A stretch of 64,000 nt of DNA from Elephas maximus indicus (taxonomy: Eukaryota > Chordata > Mammalia > Proboscidea > Elephantidae). The DNA lies in assembly GCF_024166365.1 (NCBI RefSeq), contig NC_064842.1, positions 12,247,001 to 12,311,000 on the forward strand, written 5' to 3'. The position numbers and the translations under genes are program-made. Numbering within the stretch: the stretch's first letter is position 1; each line of letters opens with the position of its first letter. Positions 11,283 through 22,269 of this stretch are shown here, in pieces. The notes under the pieces are model-generated. The model saw only the letters and a program-made list of their open reading frames with translations. It made no database searches and was not told the origin of the DNA.

Positions 11283-11899
11283 ATGCCTGGCTACAACCGA
11301 TGACTGCCCTGACGGGGAACACAACAGAGAACCCCTGAGGGAGCAGGAGAGCAGTGGGATGCAGACCCAAAATTCTCAAAAGAACAGACTTAATGGTCTG
11401 ACTGAGACTAGAAGGACCCCGGTGGTCATGGCCCCCAGGCCTTCTGTTAGCCCAGAACAGCAACCATTCCCAAAGCCAACTCTTCAGACAGAGATTGGAC
11501 TCAACAATGGGTTGGAGAGGGATGCTGGTAAGGAGTGAGCTTCTTGGATCAGGTGGACACTTGAGACTATGTTGGCATCTCCTGCCTGGAGGGGAGATGA
11601 GAGGGTGGAAGGGGTTAGAAGCTGGCGAAATGGACATGAAAAGAGAGTGTAGGGAGAGAGCGGGCTGTCTCATTAGGGGGAGAGTAATTGGGAGGGGAGA
11701 TGAGAGGGTGGAAGGGGTTAGAAGCTGGCGAAATGGACATGAAAAGAGAGTGTAGGGAGAGAGCGGGCTGTCTCATTAGGGGGAGAGTAATTGGGAGTGT
11801 GTAGCAAGGTGTATATGGGTTTTTGTGTGAGAGACTGACTTGATTTGTAAACTTTCACTTAAAGCACAATAAAAATTATTAAAAAAAAAAAAAAAAAAA
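11283..11899 (+). mobile_element. L1-type 3' end with poly(A) tail
   Basis: The sense copy starts 5'-truncated at 'gatgcctggctacaaccgat'. It ends 'cacttaaagcacaataaaaa' followed by an uninterrupted A run (11880-11899). An AATAAA signal precedes the tail. The same family lies antisense at 54397-54965. It contains a local 103-bp duplication, annotated separately. Confidence 0.7.
11588..11793 (+). repeat. 103-bp tandem duplication inside the L1 3' end
   Basis: Two adjacent copies (11588-11690 and 11691-11793) each hold 'ggaggggagatgagagggtg', 'gctggcgaaatggacatgaa' and 'ctcattagggggagagtaat'. By eye they are identical, while the same region at 54397-54965 has a single copy. This indicates a young local duplication or possibly an assembly artefact. 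Confidence 0.92.
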
Positions 11900-11910
11900 G
11901 AAGAAGAAGA

Positions 11911-12343
11911 ATATAACGAGGATCTGTGTCATCCTGCACCCTTGGGGTGGAGCCAGGGTTCGGGCTTCTCGGGCACAAGCATAAAAGGTGGGCCCGTCTC
12001 CTAAATGCTGGCCAGAAAGGATGACACTGGATACAAAAGAATCAGAACTCTGAGAAGACGGAAGAAAGGAAGAAGACCTCAAGATACTCAGCAGAAAATG
12101 ATACTGTATAGACTATTTGACATGATAAAGAACGTATGTTTGTTTGTTTGATGTTTTCGGGCTCACTACGTTATAGCCAATCACCATGTTTTTCTTTTTA
12201 ACCAAGACTGTTACTAGGTTTTACCTGGTTTATAACTCTTCAATTATTGTTAAGGATACTTGAATCTTATCTCTTTCCGTTAATATTACATTACTTTCCC
12301 CCATATATTTTAAGTTTTTTTTGATAGCTTTGTTGATGTAATA
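11911..12343. other. unassigned intergenic sequence
   Basis: No family is recognised. The first 40 bases continue from the L1 tail through a short GAA run. Confidence 0.35.
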
Positions 12344-12535
12344 GGAGTCCCAGGATGCTGCAAACTGTTAAGTGCTTGGCCACTAACTGAAAGGTTGGCG
12401 GGCACGTCAGAAGGAAGGCTTGACAACCTGCTTCTGAAAAATCAGCCATTGGAAATCATGCGGAGCACAAGTCTACTCTGACACACATAGGGTTGCCATG
12501 AGTCAGAACTGACTAAACAGCATTTAGTTTGGTTT
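12344..12535 (+). mobile_element. AfroSINE-type SINE, 'gtccca/cttctgaaaaatcagcc' subtype
   Basis: It runs from the head 'ggagtcccaggatgctgcaa' through 'cttctgaaaaatcagccatt' and 'gtctactctgacacacatag' to 'ccatgagtcagaactgacta'. This subtype differs from the common copies by its middle block and the 'actctgacacacatgggg'-like segment. Related copies are at 29711, 30119 and 47296. Confidence 0.75.
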
Positions 12536-12903
12536 CATCGATGTATAAACATATAGGAGAAACTACACATATTTAAACTGTACAATTTTATGAGTTTTGA
12601 CATTTAAAAACATCATCACAATCAAGAGAAGGAGCATAACCATCATCCCCAAGTGTTTTTGTATTCACCTCTTCCTCACTGTGTCTCTTTGGTTACCAGG
12701 CAATCACTGATCTGTGTTCTGTCATTATAGATTAGTTTCCATTTTCTGGGATTCTATGTAAATGGAATTGTACAGTATGTGTTGTTTGTTGTCTGATTTA
12801 ATTCACTCAATCTCCTTGTGGTTGCCAGAATTGATAGTTCCTGCTGTTTTATCATTGCTGATGGTATTCCAAAACTTGTTTATCTATTCCCCTGTGTATG
12901 GAT

Positions 12904-13617
12904 GTGTTAGTTATCTAGTGCTGCTCTAACAGAAATAAGTGGATGGCTCTAACAAAAGAAATGTATTTTCTCAGTTTAGCAGGCTAGAAGTCTGAATTCA
13001 GGGTGCTGGCACTAGGGGAAGGCCTTCTGTCTCTGCTGGCTCTGGAGGAAGGTCTTGTTTGAGCTTCTGCTTCTGGGTGATCTTCATGTGGCTTGGCATT
13101 GTTCTTGCCCCATCTCTGCTAGCTCACTTGCTTGTTTAATCTCTTTTACATCTCAAAAGAGATTGATTCAAGACACACCCTACACTAACCCTGCCTCATT
13201 AACATAATAAAGACATAACCACAGGCATACCAAAACCAAATTCATTGTCCTTGAGTGGATGCCAACTCATAGTGTCCCTATAACCAAAAAAAAAAAAAAA
13301 AAACCAGTGCCGTCGAGTCAATTCCGACTCATAGCGACCCTATAGGACAGAGTAGAACTGCCCCATAGAGTTTCCAAGGACCGCCCAGTGTCTCTATAGG
13401 ATAGAGTATAACTGCTCCATAGGGTTTCCAAGGCTGTAATCTTTATGGAAGCAGACTGCCACATCTTTCTCCCACAGAGCCACTGGTAGGTTTGAACCAC
13501 TGACCTTTCAGTTAGTAGTCAAGCACTTAACTACTGCACCACCAGGGCTCCTACCACAGGCATAGAGTTTAGGAGTTACAACACATATTTTGGGGGAATA
13601 CAATTAAATCCATAACA
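12904..13617 (-). mobile_element. solo LTR, MaLR/ERVL-like, antisense, carrying SINEs
   Basis: The left edge 'tgttagttatctagtgctgc' and right edge 'tacaattaaatccataaca' are the reverse complements of the LTR ends seen at 421-940 and 16082-16600. A 12-bp duplication inside it marks insertion of the SINE block 13230-13552. Net of that block the LTR is about 390 bp. Confidence 0.75.
13230..13552 (-). mobile_element. AfroSINE nested inside another AfroSINE
   Basis: The outer SINE (antisense, long form) sits in a perfect 12-bp target duplication 'accacaggcata' (13218-13229 and 13553-13564). Within it, a second antisense SINE with an A-rich stretch (13284-13302) is inserted at an 'agtgtc[c/t]ctata' duplication (13271-13282 and 13387-13398). 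The inner copy is 5'-truncated at 'tttccaaggaccgc'. Confidence 0.85.
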
Positions 13618-13924
13618 ATGAATATCTGGGCTTCCCCCACCCCCGAGTTTTTGTCTTTCACAAACGAAGCTACTATGAACATTCTTGTACAAGATTTAGC
13701 GTGAACATATACTTTTGTTTCTCCTGGATAAATACCTGAGAGTGAAAAGACTGGGTCATGTGGTAGATGTAGGTTTAGCTTTTTAAGAAACTGGCAGTTT
13801 TCCAAAGTGGTTATACCCTTTTAAATTATAACTAGCAGTATTATGAGAGATCAAATTGTCCACGTCCTTGTCAACACTTGTTATAATCGGTTTTTTAAGT
13901 TTTAGCCATTATAATGGATGTGTA

Positions 13925-14075
13925 CCTGTTTCCATCAAGTCAGTTCCAACTCATAGCAACCCTATAGGACAGAGTAGAACTGCCCCATGGGGTTTCCAAG
14001 GAGCAGCTGGTGGATCTGAACTGCTGACCTCTTGGTTAGCAGCCAAGCTCTTAACCACTGCACCACCAGGGCTCC
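13925..14075 (-). mobile_element. AfroSINE, short form, antisense
   Basis: It runs from 'cctgtttccatcaagtcagt' to 'gcaccaccagggctcc'. It is flanked by 'ata[a/g]tggatgtgta' (13911-13924 and 14076-14089), a 14-bp target duplication with one mismatch, within the antisense L1. Confidence 0.9.
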
Positions 14076-15388
14076 ATAGTGGATGTGTAGTAATGTCTAA
14101 TTGTGGTTTTGCTGTTCAGTTCCCCCAATGACTAATGATGTGCATCTTTTCACGTGCTTATTTGCCCTTCATAGACCTTCTTTGGCGAAGTAGCTATTCA
14201 AATCTTTTGTCCATTTAAAAAACTGAATTGTTTGTCTTTGTGTCAATAATTTGTTAAAAGTTCTTTATATGTTCTAGATACAAGTTCTTTTTGGTTATAT
14301 GTTTTCCAAATATTTTCTCCCAGTTGGTAGCTTGCCTTTTCATTTTTATAACAGTGAACGTGGAAGAGCCAAAGTTTTTATTTTGATGAAGTTCAATTTA
14401 TTAATTTATAGTTTTAGAATTTGTGCTTTTTGTGTTTATTTTAAAAAATCTTCGCCAAACCCAAGATCATGAACATTTTTTGCTATGTTTTCTTCCAGAC
14501 GTTTTATAGCTGTAGTTCTTACATTTAGGTCAGTTAACCTATTATGTGTTAAGTTTTGTATATGGTATGTGGTAAAAATCGAACTTAATTTTTTGACATA
14601 TGGATATTCAATTATTCTAGCACCATTTGTTGAAAAGATTATCTTTTCGCCATTAAATTGGTTTGGCACATTCATTGACCATCAATTGACCATCTGTGTG
14701 TGGGTCTATTTCTGGACTTCTTATTCTGTTTATATGTCTCTCTTCACACCAGGCCACGCTGTTATGATTTACGTAACTTTGTAAATTTGAGGAAGGTTGT
14801 CTAAATCCTCCAACTTTGTTCAACTTTTTCAAAGACGTTTGGCTATTGTACGTCCTGTACATCTCAAAATACGTTTTAAAATCAGCTTGTCAGTTTCTGT
14901 AAAAGAACCTTCTTAGAATTTGATTAAAGGATTCCATTAAATTTATAGATCAATTTAAAGAAAATGGACATCAAAATTATATTAAATCTTCCAATCCATG
15001 AAGACAGTATATCTTTCCATTCATTTTACTTCTTGGTATTGTTTAAGTTTTCTATATCCATAGTGATTTTTCTATCTACATGTTCTACCAATTATTGAGA
15101 GAGAGGGTTTGAAATCTCCAACTATAATTGTGGATTTGTCCACATCTTCCATCAATTATGTCAGTTTTTGCTTCATACATTTTGAAGCTCTGTTATTAAA
15201 ATTTAAGATCATTATTTCCTCTTGATGAATTGACTCCTTTAGCATTATGAAATGACTTTCTTTACCCTAGTAATATATTTTGCCTGATATTAATATGAAT
15301 ACTTGAGCTTCTCTTTGATTTGTGTACCTTGGTACCGAACCGAAACCGAACCGTACCTTGGCATATATATGAAAAGTCACAGTCATGA

Positions 15389-15458
15389 AAATACTGTAAA
15401 ATGCAGTTCTACTCCGCAACACATGGGGTCACCATGAGTCAGAACTGACTCCATGGCA
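15389..15458 (+). mobile_element. AfroSINE 3' fragment
   Basis: Only the distal part is recognisable: 'gcagttctactccgcaacac' and 'ccatgagtcagaactgactc'. The upstream part (15330-15388) is unrecognisable apart from a small 'ccgaaccgaaaccgaacc' repeat. Confidence 0.65.
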
Positions 15459-15469
15459 AGTACTTTTGA

Positions 15470-15870
15470 ATATGTGTATATATACATACATATACATACA
15501 TACATTTAGTTGCAACTCGACAGCAACTAACAACTTTAAATATGTATGTACGTATATACACACATAACACATGCACGCATGCACGCACGCACATGCACAC
15601 ACACACAGAACCAAACCAAAACACCCATTAGCGTTGATTCCTACGCATAGGAACCCTATAGGATAGTGTAGAACTGCCCCAAAGTGTTTACGAGGAGTGA
15701 CTGGTGTATTTGAACTGCCAACCTTTTGGTTAGTAGCCATGGTTCTTAACCACTGACCCACCAGGGCTCTCCCTCTCTCTATGTGTGTGTACATATATAT
15801 ATACACACACACATATATACACATACATATATATGTGTGTGTGTGTGTATGTTAGTTGCAACTCAGCAGC
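15470..15870. repeat. TA/CA-rich microsatellite tract around SINE pieces
   Basis: Runs of (CA)n, (TA)n and (ACAT)n lie at about 15470-15505, 15538-15608 and 15782-15855. The tract carries two separate 'gttgcaactc[ga/ag]cagcaact' motifs (SINE/RTE tails) at about 15510 and 15852. I infer the microsatellite grew from SINE tails. Confidence 0.75.
15609..15772 (-). mobile_element. AfroSINE, short form, antisense
   Basis: It reads 'aaccaaaccaaaacacccat', 'gaactgccccaaagtgttta', 'gaactgccaaccttttggtt' and 'ccaccagggctct'. It is a complete but moderately diverged copy. Confidence 0.88.
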
Positions 15871-15892
15871 AACTAACAGCAGTAATTTGTAT

Positions 15893-16078
15893 GCCAAACC
15901 AGTTGCCAATGAGTAGATTTCGACTCATGGCAATCCTATGTGTCACTGAGTAGAACTGCTCCATATGGTTTTCATGACTGCAGTACAATGGGTTTCTCTT
16001 ATATATGGCTTTTCTAGCCTTGGGTTTATAATGCTGGCAAAAATGGTTGGGTGGGCCACGATCTTGCAAGCAGTTGGT
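15893..16078 (-). mobile_element. AfroSINE-type SINE, diverged, antisense
   Basis: The 3' half is clear ('gagtagatttcgactcatgg', 'gagtagaactgctccatatg'). The head is degraded and runs up to the LTR at 16082. Confidence 0.65.
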
Positions 16079-16081
16079 CAG

Positions 16082-16600
16082 TGTTAGGGATTGAATCATG
16101 TCCCCTCAAAAAATGTATCAACTTGGCTACTCCACGATTCTCAGTATTATGCACTTGTCTGCCATTTTGTCACCTAATGAGATTTCCCTATGTGTTGTAA
16201 ATCCTACCTGTATGATGTTAATGAGGTGGAATTAGTGGCAGTTATGTTAATGAGGTAGGACTCAATCTATAAGATTAGATTGTGTCTTAAGTCAATCTAT
16301 TTTGAGATACAAAAGACAGAAGTGAGCAGAAAGACCAGGGACCTCATTACCACCAAGCAACAGGAGCTAGGAGTGCACCTCCTTTGGACCTGGAGTCCCT
16401 GTGCTGAACAGCTCCTAGACCAGGGGAAGACTGATGACAAGGACCTTCCCCAGAACTGACAGAGAGAGAAAGCCTTCCCCTGGAGCTGGCACCCTCAATT
16501 TGGGCTTCTAGCCTCCTAAACTGTGAGAGAATAAATTTCTGTTTGTTAAAGCTGCCCACTTGTAGTATTCCTGTTATAGCAGCACTAGATAACTAGGACA
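16082..16600 (+). mobile_element. solo LTR, MaLR/ERVL-like
   Basis: It starts TGTTAGGGATTGAATCATG and ends AGATAACTAGGACA. It is flanked by a perfect 5-bp duplication 'gtcag' (16077-16081 and 16601-16605). An AATAAA lies near the 3' end. It is the sister of 421-940, sharing 'ctgtgagagaataaatttct' and 'gttatagcagcactagat'. Confidence 0.85.
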
Positions 16601-16605
16601 GTCAG

Positions 16606-17490
16606 TATACTATTCAAATAGGGTGTATAAAACCACCCAATAGGATTAAGTGATCTTGTGGGAGTTGGTCAATTACTATGCAAATTAAATGACTCTGGCC
16701 TAACTAGGTCAGTTCGTGGTCCTTGTGGGAGGATCATGACTTGAAATTGATAAGATGGAGGCTTACATAAGGGCCAAATGCACAGAGGTTCAGGGGGACC
16801 TCGTTATCATCAAGAAGAGCCTAGAGCAGAGCATGTCCTTTGGACCCGGGGTCCTTGAACTGTGAACCTCCTAGACCCAAGTGAGAGAGAGCTGTCACAC
16901 TAAAGAAGATGTGAGAGGGAAAGAAGTGGCTGCAACCACAGCAGAGTCCAGCAGCAGAGAAACAGAAGCAGCAGTACAAGTGTTGAGAACCATGAGACCA
17001 ACAGACAGCTGCAGTAGGCTTACCAACCCACAGAGCGAGAAAGAGCTGAGTGCCTCCAGGCAAGAGGCTTGCTGGCAGAGTGGGGTGTTTCTGGACACTT
17101 GCTGGTGGAGCTGAAGAGCTATAACACTTGCCTGAACCAGGCAGAGACCTAGAGAAGGGCTGCCAGATGGCAAGGTCAAGAGAAGGATCACTGGCTGGCG
17201 TCACCAAGAGAAGTGCCATTGGCTGGTGTGCCAAGAGGAGGGCCTGCCTATGGCAAGGTCAAGAAGGAGCTGAGGGTCATCTTGGTTGGAAGCTGTCCTG
17301 ATTGACCAACAGTATCTTGTCTCCTGCGTCGGATTCTGTTACTTCTGAGTTGATCCTGATCCCGAGTTGTAGCCTTTTGCTTCTCTAACAAACCACATAA
17401 TTGTGATTATGGTCTATGAGTTCTGTGTGGCCATTGCAATGAATTATTGAACCCAGCAGAGATGTAGAGAGTGCTGTGGAGGGGACAGCT
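16606..17490 (+). mobile_element. probable ERV LTR, ERVL-like
   Basis: It lacks coding sequence but has the layout of an LTR 3' half: G/A-rich middle, then 'ttttgcttctctaacaaacc', 'gtgattatggtctatgag' and 'tgaacccagcagagatg'. These resemble ERVL-class LTR ends. Boundaries are uncertain and no target duplication was found. Confidence 0.5.
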
Positions 17491-17627
17491 GATGTCAGAA
17501 ATGGCGAAGGAGTTGGAAAGTAAAGGTATGTCTGACCTCACCTGGTGGGAATCAGCTTTTGCTGATCTTGATTCTCATCTCTCCTCTTGAAGTTAGACGA
17601 GATCTAAAAATTAACGCTAGTAGAATA

Positions 17628-17725
17628 CAATGACTCTGACATTTTGGAAGTAGATCACCAGGCTTGTCTTCCAGGGCACCTCTGGGTGGGTTCAAACCAC
17701 CAACCTTTCACCTAGTAGTCAAGCG
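17628..17725 (-). mobile_element. AfroSINE 5' half, antisense
   Basis: The segment 'gaagtagatcaccaggcttg', 'gtgggttcaaaccaccaacc', 'tagtagtcaagcg' is the head and middle block of the long-form SINE. Its 3' half is missing. Confidence 0.7.
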
Positions 17726-18063
17726 TATATATACATGTATATAATAAATGTAAAATGTTTAACTTAATTGTGCGTTTTTGTAGGTAGCATATAGTTGGAT
17801 CTTCCTTTTTTATTAAATCTGGCAATCCCTGCCTTTTAATGGTTTATTTAAACCTTTTACATCTAATGTGATCATTGATATGGTTAAGTTTAAATATGTC
17901 ATCCTGTTATTTGCTTTCTATTTGTCTCATGTGTTCTTTGTTACCCTTTCCTCTTATTTCTGCCTTCATTTGAATTGAGTATTTTTTATCTCTGTTGTTG
18001 GCTTGATACCTATAACCCTATAATTTTGTTATTGTGTTGTTGCTGCTTTAGGGTTTATAATCG
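17726..18063 (-). mobile_element. old L1, antisense, ORF2 5' region
   Basis: The text 'gtagcatatagttggatctt', 'ccttttacatctaatgtgat' and 'gctttagggtttataat' is the antisense L1 ORF2 start (endonuclease region). It continues the L1 broken at 15325. Confidence 0.85.
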
Positions 18064-18588
18064 TGATGATTAAGGTTGTGTCATCTTGGCAGGACCATAA
18101 TTCTCAGTGGTTTGGCAGTTATGATGTAGTTTGGCTGTTGTGTAATGATGTAATCACCTCCATGATGAGATCTGCTGTGAGTAGCCAGTCAGTTGAAGGG
18201 GAGTTTCTTTGGGGGTGTGGCCTGCATCCAATATATATGGACTTTCTGGCAAAGCTCTCTGTCTTTTGCTCTCTATGGATCCTGCATCTGGCTTCTCACA
18301 ACCTGAACTCTAGTTCTTGGGACTTGAGCCAGTGACCTGCAGCACTGCCTGCCTATCTTGGGATTCAGCGGCTCCACAGCCTGTAAGCCAGCAGCCTGCC
18401 ATCTCACCTGCCAATCTGGGATTCATCAGCCTTTGCAGCCTGTGAGCCAACAGCTTGCCATTTGACCTGCTGATCTTTGCTTCATCAGCCCCTGCAGCTA
18501 TATGAGTCAGGAGAAGCCTGACCCACGAACTTGCAACTTTCCAGCCTCTACAACTGTGTGATCCATTTCCTTGATATAAATCTCTCTC
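18064..18588 (+). mobile_element. LTR, ERV-like, 3'-truncated
   Basis: It matches, in opposite orientation, the complete LTR at 19412-19955: 'cataattctcagtggtttgg', 'gtagccagtcagttgaaggg', 'gatataaatctctctcat'. The expected 3' end ('cttctctagagaacc') is absent; an RTE fragment begins instead. Confidence 0.75.
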
Positions 18589-18992
18589 ATATGCATGCAA
18601 GAGCTGGACAGTGAAAAAGAAAAACAGAAGATGAATTAATACCTTTGAATTATGGTGTTGGCCGAAGAGTAGTGAATATACCGTGGACTTCCAGAGGAAT
18701 AAACAGTCTTAGAAGAAATACAACCAGAATTCTCTGTAGAAGTGAGGATGGAGAGACTTCATCTTACTTACTTTGCACATGTCATCAGAAAAGACCAATC
18801 ACTAGAAAAGTATGTCATGGTTCATAATGTACAAGGTCAGCAAAAATTAGGGAAACCCTCAACAAGATGGATTGACACAGTACCCATGACCATGGACTCA
18901 AACTCACCAACAATCATGAAGATGGTGTAGGACCAGGCAACATTTCATTCTGTTATGCATAAGGTCACTATGACTTGGAGCCTATTCCACTG
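18589..18992 (+). mobile_element. RTE LINE 3' end, sense
   Basis: It starts near 'gcatgcaagagctggacagt' in the RT C-terminal region ('CKSWTMNKED' in intact copies) and ends 'ccactgacctaacaacagca', the RTE 3' terminus. It is diverged, with stops. Confidence 0.85.
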
Positions 18993-20084
18993 ACCTAACA
19001 ACAGCAGTGGGTGTGAAGTGGTATCTCATTGTGGTTTCATTTGTATTTTCCTAATGGCTAATGATGTTGAACATCTTTTCATGTGTCCATTTGTCATTGT
19101 ATATCTTCCTTGGAGAAATATCTATTCAGATCCTTTGCCCATTTTTAAAAATGGATTTATTTGTCTTTTATTATTGAGTTGTAAGGGTTCTTTATATATT
19201 CTAGTACAAGTCCCTTATCAAGTATATGATTTGTAGATACTTTCTCCCATTCTGTGGATTATCTTTTCCCTTTCTTGATGGTGCCTCTTGAAACACAAAA
19301 GTTTTTAATTTTGATGAAGTTCACTTTATCTGTTTTTTTTTTTTATTGCATGTGCTTTTGGTGTCATATCTAAGGAACCATTGCTAAATCCAAGGTCATA
19401 AAATTTATCCCTGTCTTAGGCTAGGTTCTCTAGAGAAGCAAAACCTGTATAAGGAGATTTATATAAAGGAAATGAATGGTTCAAGCGGTTGTAGAGGCTG
19501 GAACATCCCAAATTCATGGGTCCAGGCTGGAAGCTTCTCCAGATTCACATAGTCACAGGGGCTGGCGGACCCAGTATTAGCACGTCAGAAAGCAGGGCAC
19601 TTGCTCACAGGCTGCGAAGAATGATGAATCCCAAGATCGGGAGGCAAAACCACAGGTAAGCTGCTAGCTCAAGTCCCAAGAACCAGAGGTCAGATGAACA
19701 GAAGCCAGCTTCCGGATGGCTCCCCTAGCCTTGCCAGAATGTCCACTTATAGTTGATGCAGGCCACACACCCAAGGAAACACCCTTTCAACTGACTGGCT
19801 GCTCAGAGCAGATCCCATCATAGAGGTGATCACATGCTATCAAATCTCATCATGAAAGTGATCACATCATCATACAACAGCCAAACGGCATCGTAACTAC
19901 CAAACCACTGAGAATCATGGCCCAGCCAAGTTGACACACAACCCTAAAGATCACAATCCCTATGTTTTAATCTAAGAGTTTTATAGTTTACCTTTAGGTC
20001 TTTAATCCATCTTGAGTTAATTTTTGTTCATGGTGTGAGGAAGGGGTCAGTTTCATCTTTTGCATATGGATATCCAGTTGTCTC
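18993..20084 (-). mobile_element. old L1, antisense, ORF2 3' part
   Basis: The text 'gtggtatctcattgtggttt', 'gatgaagttcactttatctg' and 'gagttaatttttgttcatgg' is antisense L1. It is split by an LTR (19412-19955) and then by the inverted RTE (20085-22256). It resumes at 22257 with 'cagcaccatttgttgaaaat'. Confidence 0.85.
19412..19955 (-). mobile_element. solo LTR, ERV-like, complete, antisense
   Basis: On the minus strand it starts TGTGATCTTTAGGG and ends CCTAAGACA, flanked by the 5-bp duplication 'atccc' (19407-19411 and 19956-19960) inside an L1. It is the same family as 18064-18588, so the pair is inverted about 0.8 kb apart. Confidence 0.85.
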
Positions 20085-22256
20085 TTCCAGTCAGTTGGCC
20101 AGGTAGCTGTCTTCCAAATGTCTTGGCATAGACGAGTGAGCACTTCCAGTGCTGCATCAGTTTGTTGAAACATCTCAACTGATACTCCATCAATTCCTGA
20201 AGCCTTGTTTTTTGCCAATGCCTTAAGTGCAGCTTGGACCTCTTCCTTCAATGCTATTGGTTTCTGGTCATATGCTACCTCCTGAAATAGTTGAACGTCA
20301 ACCAATTCTTTTTGGTATAATGACTCTGTATATTCCTTCCATCTTCTTTTGATGCTTCCTGCGTCGTTTAATATTTTCCCCCATAGAATCCTTCAACATT
20401 ACAACTTGAGGCTTGAATTTTTTCTTTAGTTCTTTCAGCTTGAGAAATGTCAAGCTTTTTCTTCCCTTTTGGTTTCCTAACTCCAGGTCTTTGCGCATGT
20501 CATTATAATACTTTACTTTGTCTTCCTGAGTTGCCCTTTGAAATCTTCTGTTCAGTTCTTCTACCTCATCATTTTTTTCCATTCCCTTTAGCTACTCGAT
20601 GTTCAAAAGCAAGTTTCAGTTTCTTCTGACATCCATTTTGGTCTTTGTTTTTTAGTGTTCTCTTGCTTTCTTCACGTATTGTGTCCTTAATGTTATTCCA
20701 CAACTTGTCTGGTCTTCAGCTATTAGTGTTCAATGTGTCAAATCTATTCTTGAGATGGTCTCTAAATTCAGGTAGGATATACTCAAGGTCATACTTTGGC
20801 TCTGGTGTACTTGTTCTAACTTTCTTCAGCTTCAACTTGAATTTGCACATGAGCAATTGATGGTCTGTTCCACCATCCCCAGCCTTGTCCTCACTGACAA
20901 TATTGAGCTTTCCCGACTGACTGGAAGAGATCCATATTTATGCCTGTTCCACAGAAACGTGATCCAGCTGATTGTGGAAATTATCGAACAATATCATTAA
21001 TATTACATGCAAGTAAAATTTTGCCAAAGATTATTCAAAAGCAGCTGCAGCAGTACATTGACAGGGAACTGCCAGAAATTCGAGTTGGATTTAGAAGAGG
21101 ACGTGGAACCAGGGATATCATTGCTAATGTCAGATGGATCCTGGCTGAAAGCAGAGAATGCCAGAAAGATGTTTACCTGTGTTTTATTGACTATGCAAAG
21201 GCATTCGACAGTGTGCATTATAACAAATTATGGATAACCATTTTGAGGAATGAGAATTCCAGAATACTTAATTGTGCTCACGAGGAATCTGTGTATAGAT
21301 CAAGAGGCAGTGGTTCCAACGGAAAAAAGAGATACTGAGCGGTTTAAAGTCAGGAAAGGCGTGTGTCAGGGTTGTATTCTTTCACCATCCTTATTCAATC
21401 TGTATGCTGAGTAAATAATCCGAGAAGCTGGACTATATGAAGAAAAACAGGGCATCAGGATTGGAGGAAGACCCATTAACAACCTGCGATATGCAGATGA
21501 CACAGCCTTGCTTGCTGAGATTGAAGAGGACTTGAGGACACTTACTGATGAAGATCAAAGATGACAGCCTCCAGTATGGATTACACCTCAACATAAAGAA
21601 ATAAAAAATCTTCACAACTGGACCAATAAGCAACATCATGATACACGGAGAAAAGATTGAAGTTGTCAAGGATTTCGTTTTATTTGGATCCACAATCAAA
21701 GCCCATGGAAGCAGCAGTCAAGAGGTCAAATGACGCACTGTGTTGGGCAAATCTGCTGTAAAGTGTTAAAAAGTAGAAATGTCACCTTCAAAATATAAGG
21801 TGTACCTGACCCCAGCCATGGTGTTTCCTGTTGCCTCATACGCATGCAAAAGCTGGACAATGAATAAAGAAGACCTAAGAAGAATTGACACCTTTGAATT
21901 ATGGTGTCGGCAAAGAATATTGCATATACCATGGACTGCCAAAAGAACGAAGAAATCAGTCTTGGAAGAAGTACAATCAGAATGCTCCTTATAAGCAAGG
22001 ATGGCGAGACTGCGTCTTACATACTTTGCACATGTTATCAGGAGGGATCTGTCCCAGAAGAAGGACACTATGCTTTTTAAAGTGGAGGATCAGTGAAATA
22101 GAGGAAGACCCTCAATGAGATGGACTGACACAGTGGCTGCAACAATGGGCTCAGGCATAACAGTTGTGAGGATGATGCAGGACAGGGCAGTGTTTTCCTC
22201 TTTGTGAATAGGATCGCTGTGAGTCAGAACCAACTCGACAATACCTAACAACAACA
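20085..22256 (+). mobile_element. RTE LINE with inverted 5' part (twin-priming structure)
   Basis: A single insertion lies between 13-bp duplications 'atccagttgtctc' (20072-20084 and 22257-22269). Its left part (20085 to about 20914) is antisense and runs from the RT finger region back to the end of the endonuclease region. Its right part (about 20915-22256) is sense, from 'gactgactggaagagatcca' through the RT to the 3' end 'acctaacaacaac'. The two parts meet at nearly the same point of the element ('ctgactggaag'). In the sense part, 'FIDYAKAFDS' is visible and later stops break the frame. Confidence 0.9.
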
Positions 22257-22269
22257 ATCCAGTTGTCTC

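Larger units (their letters stand above)
12541..15325 (-). mobile_element. old L1, antisense, ORF2 and 3' UTR remnants
   Basis: Outside the insertions, the sequence is the reverse complement of mammalian L1. Hallmarks are 'gtcaacacttgttataatcg', 'ttgatgaagttcaatttatt', 'tggatattcaattattctag' and 'aattgtggatttgtccacat'. It spans the 3' UTR through much of ORF2 and is stop-ridden. It hosts an LTR (12904-13617) and a SINE (13925-14075). Its ORF2 5' part resumes at 17726 after a 2.4-kb block of younger insertions. Confidence 0.85.

Noticed and set aside
11495-11755. 86-codon ORF with an internal repeat near 11500-11755
   Set aside because: The repeat is the 103-bp tandem duplication inside an L1 3' UTR. 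There is no independent coding evidence.
15470-15870. ORFs of 131 and 61 codons over the CA/TA tract
   Set aside because: They translate a microsatellite and an antisense SINE; the composition is repetitive and no domain is visible.
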